Shown here piece after piece: positions 25,935-34,891 of a stretch of 64,000 bases of DNA. The stretch is from NCBI RefSeq assembly GCF_022832385.1, contig NZ_JALHLE010000013.1, positions 62,001 through 126,000 of the forward strand, in the 5' to 3' direction. Source of the DNA: Novosphingobium album (ex Hu et al. 2023) (lineage in GTDB: Bacteria; Pseudomonadota; Alphaproteobacteria; Sphingomonadales; Sphingomonadaceae). The first letter of the stretch is position 1, and each line of letters opens with the position of its first letter. The position numbers and the translations under genes are program-made. A model generated the notes under the pieces. The model worked only from the letters and a program-made list of their open reading frames with translations, was not told the DNA's origin and did not search any database.

Positions 25935-26804
25935 ATGCCTGATACACCGCCCGTCGCCATCGTCACCGGCGCCAGCCGGGGGGCCGGACGCGGCATTGCC
26001 GTGGCCCTGGGATCACATGGCTGCACGGTCTACGTCACCGGACGCTCGCAGAAGGAAGGCGACGCGTCGATGCCCGGCACGATCCATGCCACCGCGCGCG
26101 AAGTGACCGAGGCAGGCGGCAAGGGCATCGCGGTTGCCTGCGACAGCAGCGACAATGCGCAGATCGCCGCGCTCATCGATCAGGTGATCGCCGAACAAGG
26201 CCACATCGATATCCTGATCAACAACGCCTGCGCCGTGCACGATCAGCTCAACGCGCCCGGCGCGTTCTGGGAAAAGCCGCTGGCGATCGGCAACATGATC
26301 GATGTCGGCGTGCGCAGCGGCTTCGTCACCTCCTGGTACGCCGCGCCGCACATGACGCAGCAGGACAAGGGGCTGATCCTGTTCACCTCGTCTCCCGGAT
26401 CGATGCACTACTGCTTCGGCCCCGCCTATGGCGCGCACAAGGCGGGGGTCGACAAGATGGCCTTCGACATGGGCGTGGACTTCACAGACGCCGGCGCGAA
26501 CGTGGCGGCCGTTTCTGTCTGGATGGGGGCGCTCACCACCGAGCGGCTGACGCAGATGATGGAAGAGATGCCCGAACGCTTCGCGCATCTGGAAGGTACG
26601 CTGGAATCGGCAGGCTACACCGGCCACCTCGCCTGGGCATTGTGGAACGACCCGGAGATGATGCGCCACAATGGGCAGACCGTGATCGGCGCCGAACTCG
26701 GCAAAGAATATGGCATCACCGATATCGGCGGAAAGTTCCCGCCGTCAGCGCGGGCAGGCACGGGTGTCGCACCGCCGGAGTATGGGGCGTACAAGGTGAA
26801 GTGA
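25935..26804 (+). CDS. SDR-family oxidoreductase, DHRS1-like
   Basis: 289 residues, with GGGAGAAAA upstream of the ATG. It is a classical short-chain dehydrogenase: Rossmann VTGASRGAGRGIAVALG, NNAC in place of the family's NNAG (ILINNACAVHDQLN), and the catalytic YGAHKAG with a serine in FTSSPGSMHYCFGPA. The sequence runs closest to the DHRS1-type SDRs. NADP or NAD use cannot be told with confidence. It lies 3' to 3' with the cox-type operon (ends 60 bp apart), so it may belong to the same catabolic region, but this is only positional. Confidence 0.85.
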   Translation: MPDTPPVAIVTGASRGAGRGIAVALGSHGCTVYVTGRSQKEGDASMPGTIHATAREVTEAGGKGIAVACDSSDNAQIAALIDQVIAEQGHIDILINNACAVHDQLNAPGAFWEKPLAIGNMIDVGVRSGFVTSWYAAPHMTQQDKGLILFTSSPGSMHYCFGPAYGAHKAGVDKMAFDMGVDFTDAGANVAAVSVWMGALTTERLTQMMEEMPERFAHLEGTLESAGYTGHLAWALWNDPEMMRHNGQTVIGAELGKEYGITDIGGKFPPSARAGTGVAPPEYGAYKVK

Positions 26805-26864
26805 GCCGAGCTGCAAACGCCCGTCCCAACTGTCGTCATTTGAGCGTGAGCTGATCTAACGCCC

Positions 26865-29618
26865 CTAAGCCCGCACCGCCGTGACCTTGGCCGTGCCGAA
26901 CATGCCCATCTTGCACTTGCCGGTGATCGTGTCGCCCTCAAGCTGGATGTCGTACTTGAGGGTGATTTTCATCGGCTTGTCGACCTTCACCTCGAACTTG
27001 ATCCGGCCGCCCTCGATCGTGCCGCCGGAGAAGTCCTGCTGGCCTTCAGGGGCGGAGAGATAGCCGGACAGCGAAGTGCCCTGCGTTTCGAAGTGCGCAA
27101 CGAAGGTCTGGCCCCCCATCGGTGCCTTGAGCGTCATGTCCCAATCGCCATCAATGCTCGCGGAGGCCGCAGGCGCCGGAACAGGCGCTGCCGTCTCGGC
27201 TACGGGGGCCTCCGGCACGGCAGGGGCCGAAACAGGCGCGGCTGCCGGAACCGGGGCCGCATGGGCCGAATGACCCGAAACATCGCGCTGCTCGATCACG
27301 TCGAGAATGCGCGACGGGGTCAGCGGCAGCGTTACTTCGCCCTTTTTGCCGCCCAGTTCGCCGAACGGAGAGAGAGCATCGGCAATCGCGTTGACCAGCG
27401 TCGGCGGGCCGATGATCGCCCCGCCCTCGCCCACACCACGCATGCCGCCAATGGTCTGCGACGGGGTGTTTGCGTGCAGATATTCGAAATCCGGCACGTC
27501 GAAGATCGTCGGCATCAGGTAGTCTTTGAACGTCGCCGCCAGCGGATTGCCGCGTGCGTCGTAAGGCATCTCTTCGAGCAGGACCTGCCCGATCGCCTGC
27601 GCCAGGCCGCCCGCGATCTGGCCCTCTACCACACCGGGATTGATCACGGTGCCGCAGTCCTCGGAACTGATCCAGCGCAGGATCTTCACGAAGCCTGTCT
27701 CGGCATCGACCTCGACCACGCAGCAGTGCGCCGCGCTGGTCATCGTCATCGGCGGCGGCTGGTAGCGGAACTGCGCTTCGAGGCCGGTCGCCATGCCCTC
27801 GGGCAGGCGCCCCGGCTCGCCATAGGCGATCTCGGCCAGTTCCTTGAGCGAGCGCGACATTTCCGGCGCGCCCTCGACATGGACCATGCCGCCATCAATG
27901 GTGACGGCATCCACGCTGGCATTCGAAAGGTGCGCGGCGACAGCCCTGACCTTGTCCGCCAGCAGCTCGGTCGCCTTCCACGTCGCACCGCCCGCGATCA
28001 CGCCCTGACGGCTGCCCGCCGCGCCGGGGCTGAACGCGCCGATGGCGCTGTCACCCTCGAACACCGAAATGTCCTCGTAGGCGACGCCCAGCCGGTCGGC
28101 GATGACCTGCGCCATCGTCGTGGCCGTGCCGTGGCCCTGCGAATGGGTGGAAAGCATGGCGACCACCTTGCCGGTCGGCTCGATCCGCACATGCACGGTC
28201 TCGCCGGTCATCGGCTGCATCGAGCCCGCCGAGCCGGTCGGCTCGATATAGGTGGTGATGCCCATGCCGAGATAGCGCCCTTCCTTGCGCGCCTCGGCCT
28301 GTTCCTTGCGGAACGCGGCGACATCGACATTGGCCACCAGCTTTTCGAGGCATTCGCCCGGAGTGATGTCGGTCACCTCGATGCCCATGCCGGACGTTAC
28401 CGGCTGATCGGGCAGGTAGATGAGGTTCTTGCGGCGCAGCTCGATGGGATCGATGCCTAGCTTGCGGGCGGCCTTGTCGAGCGTGGTTTCCCGGATCAGC
28501 GATTCCATCGCCCACGGCCCGCGATAGCCGCCCAGCCCCATGGTATTGGTGTACCAGCCACGCGTGACAAAGCCGTAGGCGGGCAGCTTGTGGGCCGGCC
28601 ACATGAACATGTGCACGGCGATATTGGCATCCTCGCCCATCGGCCAGGCGCCGTTGTTGCAGGCATAGTCCGACCAGGCAGCAAGCAGCTTGCCTTCATC
28701 GTCAAGGCCGATGGTGAGCGTGACTTCCTGCTCACGCGCATGGCTGGAAGCCGTCAGCGCCTCATAGCGGTCCTCGATCCACTTGAGCGGGCGGCCGAAC
28801 AGCCGCGCAGCGACGACCACCGCCACTTCCTCTCGCCAGGGGATGTTCTTGAGGCCGAAGCCGCCGCCCACGTCCTTGGCGATGACGCGGATCGATTCCT
28901 GCGGCAGACCCAGCACCAGCGCCAGATAGCGCGCGGCAAGGTGCGGGCTCTGGCAGCCCATCCACACCGTCATCTCGCCCGAGCCATCGGGCGAGGCGAC
29001 ACAGGCGCGGCATTCCATCGGCGACTGCGCGATCCGCTGGTGGCGGATCGTGTGGGTGACCACATGCGGCGCCTTGTCGAGCAAGGGCTGGATGGCCTCT
29101 TCCAGCATATCCTCATCGCCCATTTCGGCGGCGATATTGTCGTCCTTGTCCGGGTGGACGAGCGGGCCGGTCTTCGCGTCGGCTATGGTGACGAGAGGGG
29201 TTTCCTCCTCGATCTCCATCTCGACCAGCGCGGCGGCATCTTCCGCCATGGCGCGGGTCTCGGCGATGACCATGCAGACCGGATCGCCGACGCAGGCCAC
29301 GCGCCCGTCCGCCAGCAGCGACACCGGGCTTTCGATGGGCGTGAAGAAGAAGCTCATCATCTGCACGGGGATCGCGGCGAGATCGGCCTGGGTGTAGATC
29401 GCCTGCACGCCGGGCATCTCGCGCGCGACCTCCAGATTGATCGAGACGATCCGCCCGCGCGCGACGGGGCTGCGGACATAGGCGATGTGCATCATGCCCG
29501 GCAGCTGGATATCGTCGGTGAACTGGCCACGACCGGTCAGCAGGCGGCTGTCTTCCTTGCGCGGGGTGCGCTCGCCGACATAGCGGGTGGCCCCGACACT
29601 GCTCGCGTGGAAGTTCAT
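26865..29618 (-). CDS. Molybdopterin-binding large subunit of a CO-dehydrogenase-type hydroxylase, with C-terminal extra domain
   Basis: 917 residues, longer than the usual ~780. The aldehyde-oxidase/xanthine-dehydrogenase family subunit starts MNFHASSVGATRYVGERTPR and shows VGDPVCMVIAETRAMAEDAA, DVGGGFGLKN, and GGYRGPWAMESLIRE at the place where CO dehydrogenases carry AYxCSFR or AYRGAGR. Further residues include QGHGTATTMAQVIADRLGV and GVGEGGAIIGPP. An Ala/Pro linker (about residues 785-820) leads to a ~95-residue beta-rich domain (DWDMTLKAPMGGQTFVAHFE to the end) not found in classical CoxL. The enzyme probably hydroxylates an organic substrate. The start ATG overlaps the ferredoxin-subunit stop as ATGA. 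Confidence 0.88.
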   Translation of the reverse strand: MNFHASSVGATRYVGERTPRKEDSRLLTGRGQFTDDIQLPGMMHIAYVRSPVARGRIVSINLEVAREMPGVQAIYTQADLAAIPVQMMSFFFTPIESPVSLLADGRVACVGDPVCMVIAETRAMAEDAAALVEMEIEEETPLVTIADAKTGPLVHPDKDDNIAAEMGDEDMLEEAIQPLLDKAPHVVTHTIRHQRIAQSPMECRACVASPDGSGEMTVWMGCQSPHLAARYLALVLGLPQESIRVIAKDVGGGFGLKNIPWREEVAVVVAARLFGRPLKWIEDRYEALTASSHAREQEVTLTIGLDDEGKLLAAWSDYACNNGAWPMGEDANIAVHMFMWPAHKLPAYGFVTRGWYTNTMGLGGYRGPWAMESLIRETTLDKAARKLGIDPIELRRKNLIYLPDQPVTSGMGIEVTDITPGECLEKLVANVDVAAFRKEQAEARKEGRYLGMGITTYIEPTGSAGSMQPMTGETVHVRIEPTGKVVAMLSTHSQGHGTATTMAQVIADRLGVAYEDISVFEGDSAIGAFSPGAAGSRQGVIAGGATWKATELLADKVRAVAAHLSNASVDAVTIDGGMVHVEGAPEMSRSLKELAEIAYGEPGRLPEGMATGLEAQFRYQPPPMTMTSAAHCCVVEVDAETGFVKILRWISSEDCGTVINPGVVEGQIAGGLAQAIGQVLLEEMPYDARGNPLAATFKDYLMPTIFDVPDFEYLHANTPSQTIGGMRGVGEGGAIIGPPTLVNAIADALSPFGELGGKKGEVTLPLTPSRILDVIEQRDVSGHSAHAAPVPAAAPVSAPAVPEAPVAETAAPVPAPAASASIDGDWDMTLKAPMGGQTFVAHFETQGTSLSGYLSAPEGQQDFSGGTIEGGRIKFEVKVDKPMKITLKYDIQLEGDTITGKCKMGMFGTAKVTAVRA

Positions 29619-30088
29619 GCGTTTTCTCCCGCAAGCTGGCGAATTGCGCGGCGGATGCCCTGATAGCCTGTACAGCGGCAGATATGGCCGGACATCGCCG
29701 CCTCCATCTCGCCGGTGGTGGCCGAGGGATTATCCTGCAGCACAGTGGCCAGCGTGATCGCCACGCCGGGGGTGCAGAACCCGCATTGCAGCCCGAAATT
29801 GTCCTGCAGCGCCTGCTGCACGCGGTGGAAGGTGCCGTCGGGAGCGGCCAGCCCTTCGACGGTCGTTACCTCGCAGCCGTCTGCCTGCACTGCCAGCATC
29901 AGGCAAGACCGCATGGCAACGCCATCGACGCGCACGGTGCAGGCGCCGCAAACGCCGTGTTCGCAGGCAAGGTGGGTGCCGGTATAGCCCAGCTCTTCAC
30001 GCAGGAATTCGCCCAGGCCGGTGCGAGCCTCGACCGTGGCGGCGTGGCGGTGACCATTGACGGTCAGTTCAATCTTGTGCTCGCTCAT
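29615..30088 (-). CDS. 2Fe-2S subunit of the CO-dehydrogenase-type hydroxylase
   Basis: 157 residues from ATG at 30088 with AGGAG upstream. Both cluster sites are visible: the plant-type ferredoxin part CEHGVCGACTVRVDGVAMRSC (shown in pieces CEHGVCGAC and RSC) near residues 40-62, and the C-terminal part CGFCTPGVAI and HICRCTGYQGI near 101-140. It passes electrons from the molybdenum site to the FAD subunit. It overlaps the FAD-subunit gene upstream by four bases (ATGA), and the large subunit downstream likewise, so all three are translationally coupled. Confidence 0.93.
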   Translation of the reverse strand: MSEHKIELTVNGHRHAATVEARTGLGEFLREELGYTGTHLACEHGVCGACTVRVDGVAMRSCLMLAVQADGCEVTTVEGLAAPDGTFHRVQQALQDNFGLQCGFCTPGVAITLATVLQDNPSATTGEMEAAMSGHICRCTGYQGIRRAIRQLAGENA

Positions 30089-30954
30089 GCGGCGCTCCTG
30101 ATGTCGAGGGTCTCGCGCAGGGTGCGGGCGAAGATGCGCTTGCCGACGGTACGGCGGTATTCGGCGCTGGCATGGTGATCGTCGAACGGCGCGGTATCGG
30201 CCACGGCGAGCGCCGCCACGGCATCGGCGTCGATTTCCGTCAGCGCCTTGCCCAGCAATGCGTCTTCCGCCTGCCGTGCGCGGATGGGTGTTGGCCCCAT
30301 GCCGAACCACGCGATCCCGGCGCGCGACACCTTGCCGCCATCAAGCGCCAGCGCGCCGACCATGCCGACAAGCGCAAAGTCTCCGGGACGCTGCGCCACT
30401 TCGCGGAACAGCACCACGTGGCCGTCCGGCCAGTCGGGATACGTGATCCCGGTCACCAGTTCATCGGGCTCCAGAGCCGTCATGTAGGGGCCGAGGTAGA
30501 ATTCCTCCGCCTTGACGCTGCGGGTGCCGCTGACCGAAGCGATTTCGATCGTAGCCCCCAGCGCCACGGCCGTCGCGGGCATTTCCGCCGCCGGTTCGCC
30601 AAGCGCAACCGAGCCGCCCACCGTGCCCCGGTTGCGGGTCTGGTAGTGCCCAACATGGCCCAGCGCAGCAACGAATGCCGGGAGGTGCCGCGCCAGCGTC
30701 TCATCGCGCAGCGCATCGGCCTGCCGCGTCGCCGGACCAACCCGTGTTCCGCCGTCCACCCGCGACACGCCCTTGAGATCAGCGATCCCATTGATGTCGA
30801 CGAGGATGAAGGGTTGGCTCATGCGCAAATTGAGCAGCGGCATCAGCGTCTGCCCGCCCGCGATCACTGTAGCGCCGCCGCCTGCTTCGGACAGGATCGC
30901 GCAGGCCTCGGCAATGCTCGACGGGCGCGCATAGTCGAAAGGTGCGGGCTTCAC
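30085..30954 (-). CDS. FAD-binding subunit of the CO-dehydrogenase-type hydroxylase
   Basis: 289 residues from a GTG at 30954, overlapping the SRPBCC gene stop as GTGA. The FAD-binding domain carries VIAGGQTLMPLLNLRMSQP (the AGGxxL motif) and TRNRGTVGGSVALGEPAAE (the TIGG-type motif as TVGG). The C-terminal half is the CO_deh_flav_C domain with EVAQRPGDFALVGMVGALAL. It completes the medium/small/large set (CoxM-CoxS-CoxL-like), with FAD as the exit to a respiratory acceptor. Confidence 0.92.
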   Translation of the reverse strand: MKPAPFDYARPSSIAEACAILSEAGGGATVIAGGQTLMPLLNLRMSQPFILVDINGIADLKGVSRVDGGTRVGPATRQADALRDETLARHLPAFVAALGHVGHYQTRNRGTVGGSVALGEPAAEMPATAVALGATIEIASVSGTRSVKAEEFYLGPYMTALEPDELVTGITYPDWPDGHVVLFREVAQRPGDFALVGMVGALALDGGKVSRAGIAWFGMGPTPIRARQAEDALLGKALTEIDADAVAALAVADTAPFDDHHASAEYRRTVGKRIFARTLRETLDIRSAA

Positions 30955-31664
30955 TTGCGGCCTCCCCGGCGTCCCGCCTCAAAGGCTGCCGCCGCCGTTA
31001 CCACCAGCAGCACCGCGACCAGCAGCAGCCCGGCACCGCGCACATGCATCTGGCCTAGCGAAAAGCCCGCGATCAAGGCGAGCACGAGAGCGACCACCCA
31101 GCCCCACAGCGACGCGGGTGCGGACGAAACCGCCACCGGCGCTGCATGAACCGCAGCAGGTGCCACCTGCCCCGCAACCGGAGCACCTGCGGCCGGGACA
31201 GCGGCAGCTGAAGCCGCACCGCCGCCGCTCACCACTTCGCCGAACTTCGCGAAGAACTTGCCCGCAAGGTTTTTCGCGGTCGCATCAATGATCGGCCCGC
31301 CCAGCTGCGCCATGCGTCCGCCCACTTCGGCCTCCACCTCATAGGAGACCAGTGTCCCGCCGCCCGGTGCGTCCGACAGGCGCACTTTCGCGCCGCCCTT
31401 GGCCGAACCGGCGATGCCGCCATTGCCCGAACCGGTGATCGTATAGCCGTTCGGCGCATCGATATCGGAAAGCTGCACGTTGCCTTTGAAACGCGCGCCG
31501 ATCGGTCCGATCTTCACTTCGGCAACAGCCACGAAGCGGTCCGGACCATCGCGGTCGAGGCTCTGGCAACCCGGAATGCACTGGGCGAGGACAGCCGGAT
31601 CGTTCAGCGCCTCCCACACCTTCTGGCGCGGCGCGGCAATCTGCTGCTCGCCGGTCATCTGCAT
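30951..31664 (-). CDS. CoxG-like SRPBCC protein with C-terminal membrane anchor
   Basis: 237 residues from ATG at 31664; GGGGAGAG lies upstream. An SRPBCC (START-like) domain covers residues 1-145: the start MQMTGEQQIAAPRQKVWEAL and IPGCQSLDRDGPDRF are typical of CoxG/carbon-monoxide dehydrogenase subunit G. An Ala/Pro linker then leads to two closely spaced hydrophobic helices (LWGWVVALVLALIAGFSLGQ and GAGLLLVAVLLVVTAAAAFE) and a basic tail. CoxG-type proteins recruit the hydroxylase to the membrane in CO oxidisers; here that fits the two-helix tail. First gene of the four-gene operon. Confidence 0.85.
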   Translation of the reverse strand: MQMTGEQQIAAPRQKVWEALNDPAVLAQCIPGCQSLDRDGPDRFVAVAEVKIGPIGARFKGNVQLSDIDAPNGYTITGSGNGGIAGSAKGGAKVRLSDAPGGGTLVSYEVEAEVGGRMAQLGGPIIDATAKNLAGKFFAKFGEVVSGGGAASAAAVPAAGAPVAGQVAPAAVHAAPVAVSSAPASLWGWVVALVLALIAGFSLGQMHVRGAGLLLVAVLLVVTAAAAFEAGRRGGRK

Positions 31665-31922
31665 TCGTGCTCTCCCCAAAATTCCATCACCATACGCCGG
31701 GTTGAATCCCGCAAGCGCAATCGCGCGGATAGAACGCCGAGACGCGTCCCGATGCAACCCCTATGAGAGACGATAGATCATATTTTTCTTTAAGACGCAG
31801 TCATCGCTGCAGCGTTGGTCATCGCCGGCGCCGGCAACCGCACCTTGACCGTCGCCCCGTCAGCCAACACCCTCAAGGACGGCACCGGACAGATCGCAAC
31901 AGGCCGGGCCGGGAGAGAGAGA

Positions 31923-32834
31923 ATGACCGACCTGTCCGCCCAGTTGTCCGCCATGCAGTTCGAAAAGCTCGCCACGGGCATCTATCTGGAAGGCCTCGCG
32001 GTCGATCACGAACGCGACGTGATCTGGTACAGCGACGTCGTGGGCGGCGGCATTCACGGGGTGAAGCCCGATGGAACGCCCGTGGGCGTGCTCGATCCCG
32101 AACGCATGTGGACCGGCGGCATCCTGATCAACAGCGACGGGGCCGTGCTCTCGAGCGGCCAGGGCGGCGTGCGCTGGAACAACCCGCAGACCGGCGCCTC
32201 AGGCTGGCTGATCGAGGAAATCGGCGGCGAGCCGGTCAACGGCATCAACGAGATGTGGCCTGACGGGACTGGCGGCATGTTCTTCGGCACGATCGACATG
32301 GAAAACATCATCGCCGCGCGCGACACGCGCCCCACAGCGCTTTACCGCCTGACGCGCGAGCGCGAAGTGATCCCGCTTGCCGAAGGGCTTCGCTTCACCA
32401 ACGGCATCGCCTGCAATCCCGCGCGCGGCGAATTCTATTGCTCGGAAACCTTCGGCAAGGGCCTGATCTGGGACATGGCGCCGGACCTCACCCTCAGCAA
32501 CAAGCGCATGCTGCTCGACCGGGACGACTGCGACGGGCTGGCACTCGATGTCGATGACAACATCTGGATCCCCGGCGTCTATTCCCCGAACATCATCCGC
32601 CGGGTGACGCCGGCAGGCCAGGAACTGGACCCCATCCCCACCCCGCCCGGCGCGACCACGCAGGTCCGCTTCGGCGGCAAGGACGGACGCGACATCTACA
32701 TCGTGCTGGTGCCCGAGGATGCGGGGGACTGCCTCAAGAACGGCCGTCCGCTTTCGGGCACATCGGCGCTGTGGCGCGGGCGGTCGCCGGTGGCGGGGGT
32801 GAAGGTGCCACCGGCCGATTTCGCTCTCATCTGA
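31923..32834 (+). CDS. SMP-30/gluconolactonase-family hydrolase
   Basis: 303 residues; ATG with GGGAGAGAG upstream. The six-bladed beta-propeller pattern is visible: LATGIYLEGLAVDHERD at the front, GINEMWPDGTGGMFFGTIDM and GLRFTNGIACNPARGEFYC with an N-G pair at the metal-binding site, and GLALDVDDNIWIPGV further on. The family hydrolyses lactones with divalent metals. Some adjacent beta-propeller loops resemble lactonases acting on catabolic lactones, but the substrate is not shown. It is divergent from the cox-type operon (258 bp gap) and precedes an SDR gene on the same strand. Confidence 0.85.
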   Translation: MTDLSAQLSAMQFEKLATGIYLEGLAVDHERDVIWYSDVVGGGIHGVKPDGTPVGVLDPERMWTGGILINSDGAVLSSGQGGVRWNNPQTGASGWLIEEIGGEPVNGINEMWPDGTGGMFFGTIDMENIIAARDTRPTALYRLTREREVIPLAEGLRFTNGIACNPARGEFYCSETFGKGLIWDMAPDLTLSNKRMLLDRDDCDGLALDVDDNIWIPGVYSPNIIRRVTPAGQELDPIPTPPGATTQVRFGGKDGRDIYIVLVPEDAGDCLKNGRPLSGTSALWRGRSPVAGVKVPPADFALI

Positions 32835-32944
32835 AAGTACCAGGGCGCCACAGCGATGTTCGCCGGACCGGCACTGGCTGCCATCGTCCTCTGGCGTTAC
32901 CAAAGGGCCGAAATCGAAAGTTGCGGTCATAGATTGGAGAGGTC

Positions 32945-33760
32945 ATGAACAAAGTCCCCGGAACGGTCGTCATCACCGGCGCCGCAGGCGGCATGGGCAA
33001 TCCCGCAGCGATTCGATTTGCCGCAAAGGGCCGCTCGCTGCTGCTTTGCGATCTGCGTGCTGAGCCCGTCGAGGCGCTCGCCCGCGTGCTGCGCGGCACC
33101 GGCGCCGAGATCAAGACGCTGGCTGGCGACATCGCTGCGCCCGGCTTTCCGGAGCAGATCCTCGAAGTGCTCGGCGATGCACCGATCGCCGGACTGATCC
33201 ACACCGCAGGCCTTTCGCCGACGATGGCGGACGGCCCGCGCATCTTCGACGTCAACTACTACGCCACCGAGCGTCTCGCGGCTGGTCTGCTTCCGCGCTT
33301 TTCCGAGGGCGGCTGCGCGGTGCTGATCTCCTCTGTCTCGGGCTACATGCTCGCCGATCCCGCCATGCTCGGCGCGATCCGCACGTTCGTTGCCACCGGC
33401 GACCGCACCGGCATCGAGCAGTTCATGGCCGATCCCGGCATGGCCTATGCCGTCTCGAAGCGCGCAGTGATGCACCTCGTCGAGCGCGAGGCGACCGCCT
33501 TTGGCGCGCGCGGGGTGCGCATCGCGTCGATCGCGCCGGGCTTCATCGACACCTCCATGGGCAAGGCCGAAGCAGAATCGAACGCCCAGATGCGCGCGAT
33601 GATCGGCATGGTGCCCCAGCGGCGTATGGGCCACGGCGACGAGATCGCTTCTGTCGCCGAGTTCCTGCTGTCTCCTGCGGCCTCCTACATCAGCGGCTGC
33701 GACATCCGGGTCGACGGCGGCATCGTCGGCCTGCTGGGCATGCGCAGCGCCGGGCAGTAG
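32945..33760 (+). CDS. SDR-family oxidoreductase
   Basis: 271 residues; GGAGAGGTC directly before ATG. The Rossmann motif is TGAAGGMGNPAAIRFA, followed by an AG-rich loop (IHTAGLSPTMAD), a Ser in LISSVSGYM, and the catalytic AYAVSKRAVMHLV (Y-x-x-x-K). The C-terminus has the usual SPAASYISGCDIRVDGG. It resembles 3-alpha/3-beta-hydroxysteroid and aromatic-diol dehydrogenases in layout, but the substrate cannot be assigned. It follows the SMP-30 gene by 110 bp and is convergent with the EthD gene. Confidence 0.88.
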   Translation: MNKVPGTVVITGAAGGMGNPAAIRFAAKGRSLLLCDLRAEPVEALARVLRGTGAEIKTLAGDIAAPGFPEQILEVLGDAPIAGLIHTAGLSPTMADGPRIFDVNYYATERLAAGLLPRFSEGGCAVLISSVSGYMLADPAMLGAIRTFVATGDRTGIEQFMADPGMAYAVSKRAVMHLVEREATAFGARGVRIASIAPGFIDTSMGKAEAESNAQMRAMIGMVPQRRMGHGDEIASVAEFLLSPAASYISGCDIRVDGGIVGLLGMRSAGQ

Positions 33761-33804
33761 CCCGGATTACCTCAAGCGGAAGGACGAGGGCCTGCGCTGG
33801 CAGA

Positions 33805-34176
33805 TCAGGCATTCGACAAAACGGACTCGCACTCCACCACCGTGGCAATGCGGAAGGCCGACCGGTCGAAGAGGTTCTTCTCGTCCTCTATGATCTCTTC
33901 CGGCATCAGGCTGGTGGTGATGTAGGCGAGCGTGCCGCGATAGACCTTCTCGTCCTCGAACCACAGCTCGGTAATCACATCCGGTGCATCGGTGAATTCG
34001 CCCGTCTCGGGATGCGGCTGCGGGTCGATGTAGCGCCGGATGTAGCGCGATACGCCGCTCGAATACTTCTCCGCCAGCGGGGCGTGTTTCGTCTCGTAAT
34101 AGTCGCGGAACTGCTCGATCGAAATGTCCGGCCGACGCTTCATGAACAGCAGAATCTTGTAAGTTTCACCTGGCAT
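33805..34176 (-). CDS. EthD-domain protein
   Basis: 123 residues from ATG at 34176 (MPGETYKILLFMKRRPD). The EthD/dimeric alpha-beta barrel pattern is clear: ISIEQFRDYYETKHAPLAEK in the first half and TDAPDVITELWFEDEKVYRG in the second. EthD was first described in ether-degradation operons, and members are widespread in catabolic clusters without a fixed reaction. It is convergent with the SDR gene. Confidence 0.82.
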   Translation of the reverse strand: MPGETYKILLFMKRRPDISIEQFRDYYETKHAPLAEKYSSGVSRYIRRYIDPQPHPETGEFTDAPDVITELWFEDEKVYRGTLAYITTSLMPEEIIEDEKNLFDRSAFRIATVVECESVLSNA

Positions 34177-34372
34177 TGCAGCTCGCTCTCCCGGCCCTTG
34201 GTGGCCCTTTCGGCGAACCTATCACAGCTCCGTCTCCCGTGCCCGCCGCCGTGGCGATCAGAATCGCGGCGATTCCGGATGTTCTTTGGCAAGCCCCGTC
34301 GCCCGGACGCTGTTAGAAAAACGCATGGCACATCTTGGCGCAGTCTCTGCTGCCGTTCTCCGAGGAGGTACC

Positions 34373-34726
34373 ATGTTCAATTCGTCGATCCGCTCGAATA
34401 AACCCTGCATTCCTCAGGGAACAGGCGAAATCATGGACATGCTTGGCTCGATGATTCTGTCCTCGCCGACCTTCAAGGACAAAACAGGCTATTTCCCCCA
34501 ACGGGATATCAACACCCAATTCTTCGCCCTGAATGAAGGCCTGAAGACCATCCGCAAGAAGGTGGGCGAGGAGAACTATCAAAAGCTCGTAGAACTGTCC
34601 GCCCGGATGCGCGCGCATTTCGAGGCCGACCCCGAGGACAAGACCGAGGACGGCATCAAGGGCCGCGACTGCATCATGGACATGGAGGACATCATCCGGG
34701 CCAGCAATCGCCGCAAGCGGAGCTGA
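34373..34726 (+). CDS. Small acidic protein, candidate immunity protein (copy 1)
   Basis: 117 residues from ATG at 34373, with AGGAGG five bases upstream. No membrane segment or signal. The C-terminal two thirds (about residues 50-115) is nearly the same as in the paralogue at 36036 (three differences in 66 residues), while the first ~45 residues differ. It holds conserved blocks GYFPQRDINTQFFALNEGLK and ENYQKLVELSARMRAHFE. I do not recognise a named family. It is unpaired on this side (upstream of the toxin-like gene), so it could be an orphan immunity gene. Confidence 0.65.
   Translation: MFNSSIRSNKPCIPQGTGEIMDMLGSMILSSPTFKDKTGYFPQRDINTQFFALNEGLKTIRKKVGEENYQKLVELSARMRAHFEADPEDKTEDGIKGRDCIMDMEDIIRASNRRKRS
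34535..34716 (+). repeat. 182-bp direct repeat inside the first candidate immunity gene
   Basis: The sequence recurs at 36186-36367 with the same length and few differences, all within coding sequence. The repeat ends near the 3' end of each gene, while the first parts of the genes differ. This suggests a duplication or gene conversion of the C-terminal part. Confidence 0.8.
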
Positions 34727-34891
34727 TCTCCCGCCACCGGCCTCAGGTCCTCGGCATTACCTGCTCTGCATATACTGCGGAACGCCCCCCTTTTTTGGAT
34801 CAGCGCCCTCAAAAAGAACCATTTTGGTTACATCGCTTGAATTGTAGGATTTGTTCCCTCAATGTTCTCATTGAGCAGCAAGGGACAAGTC

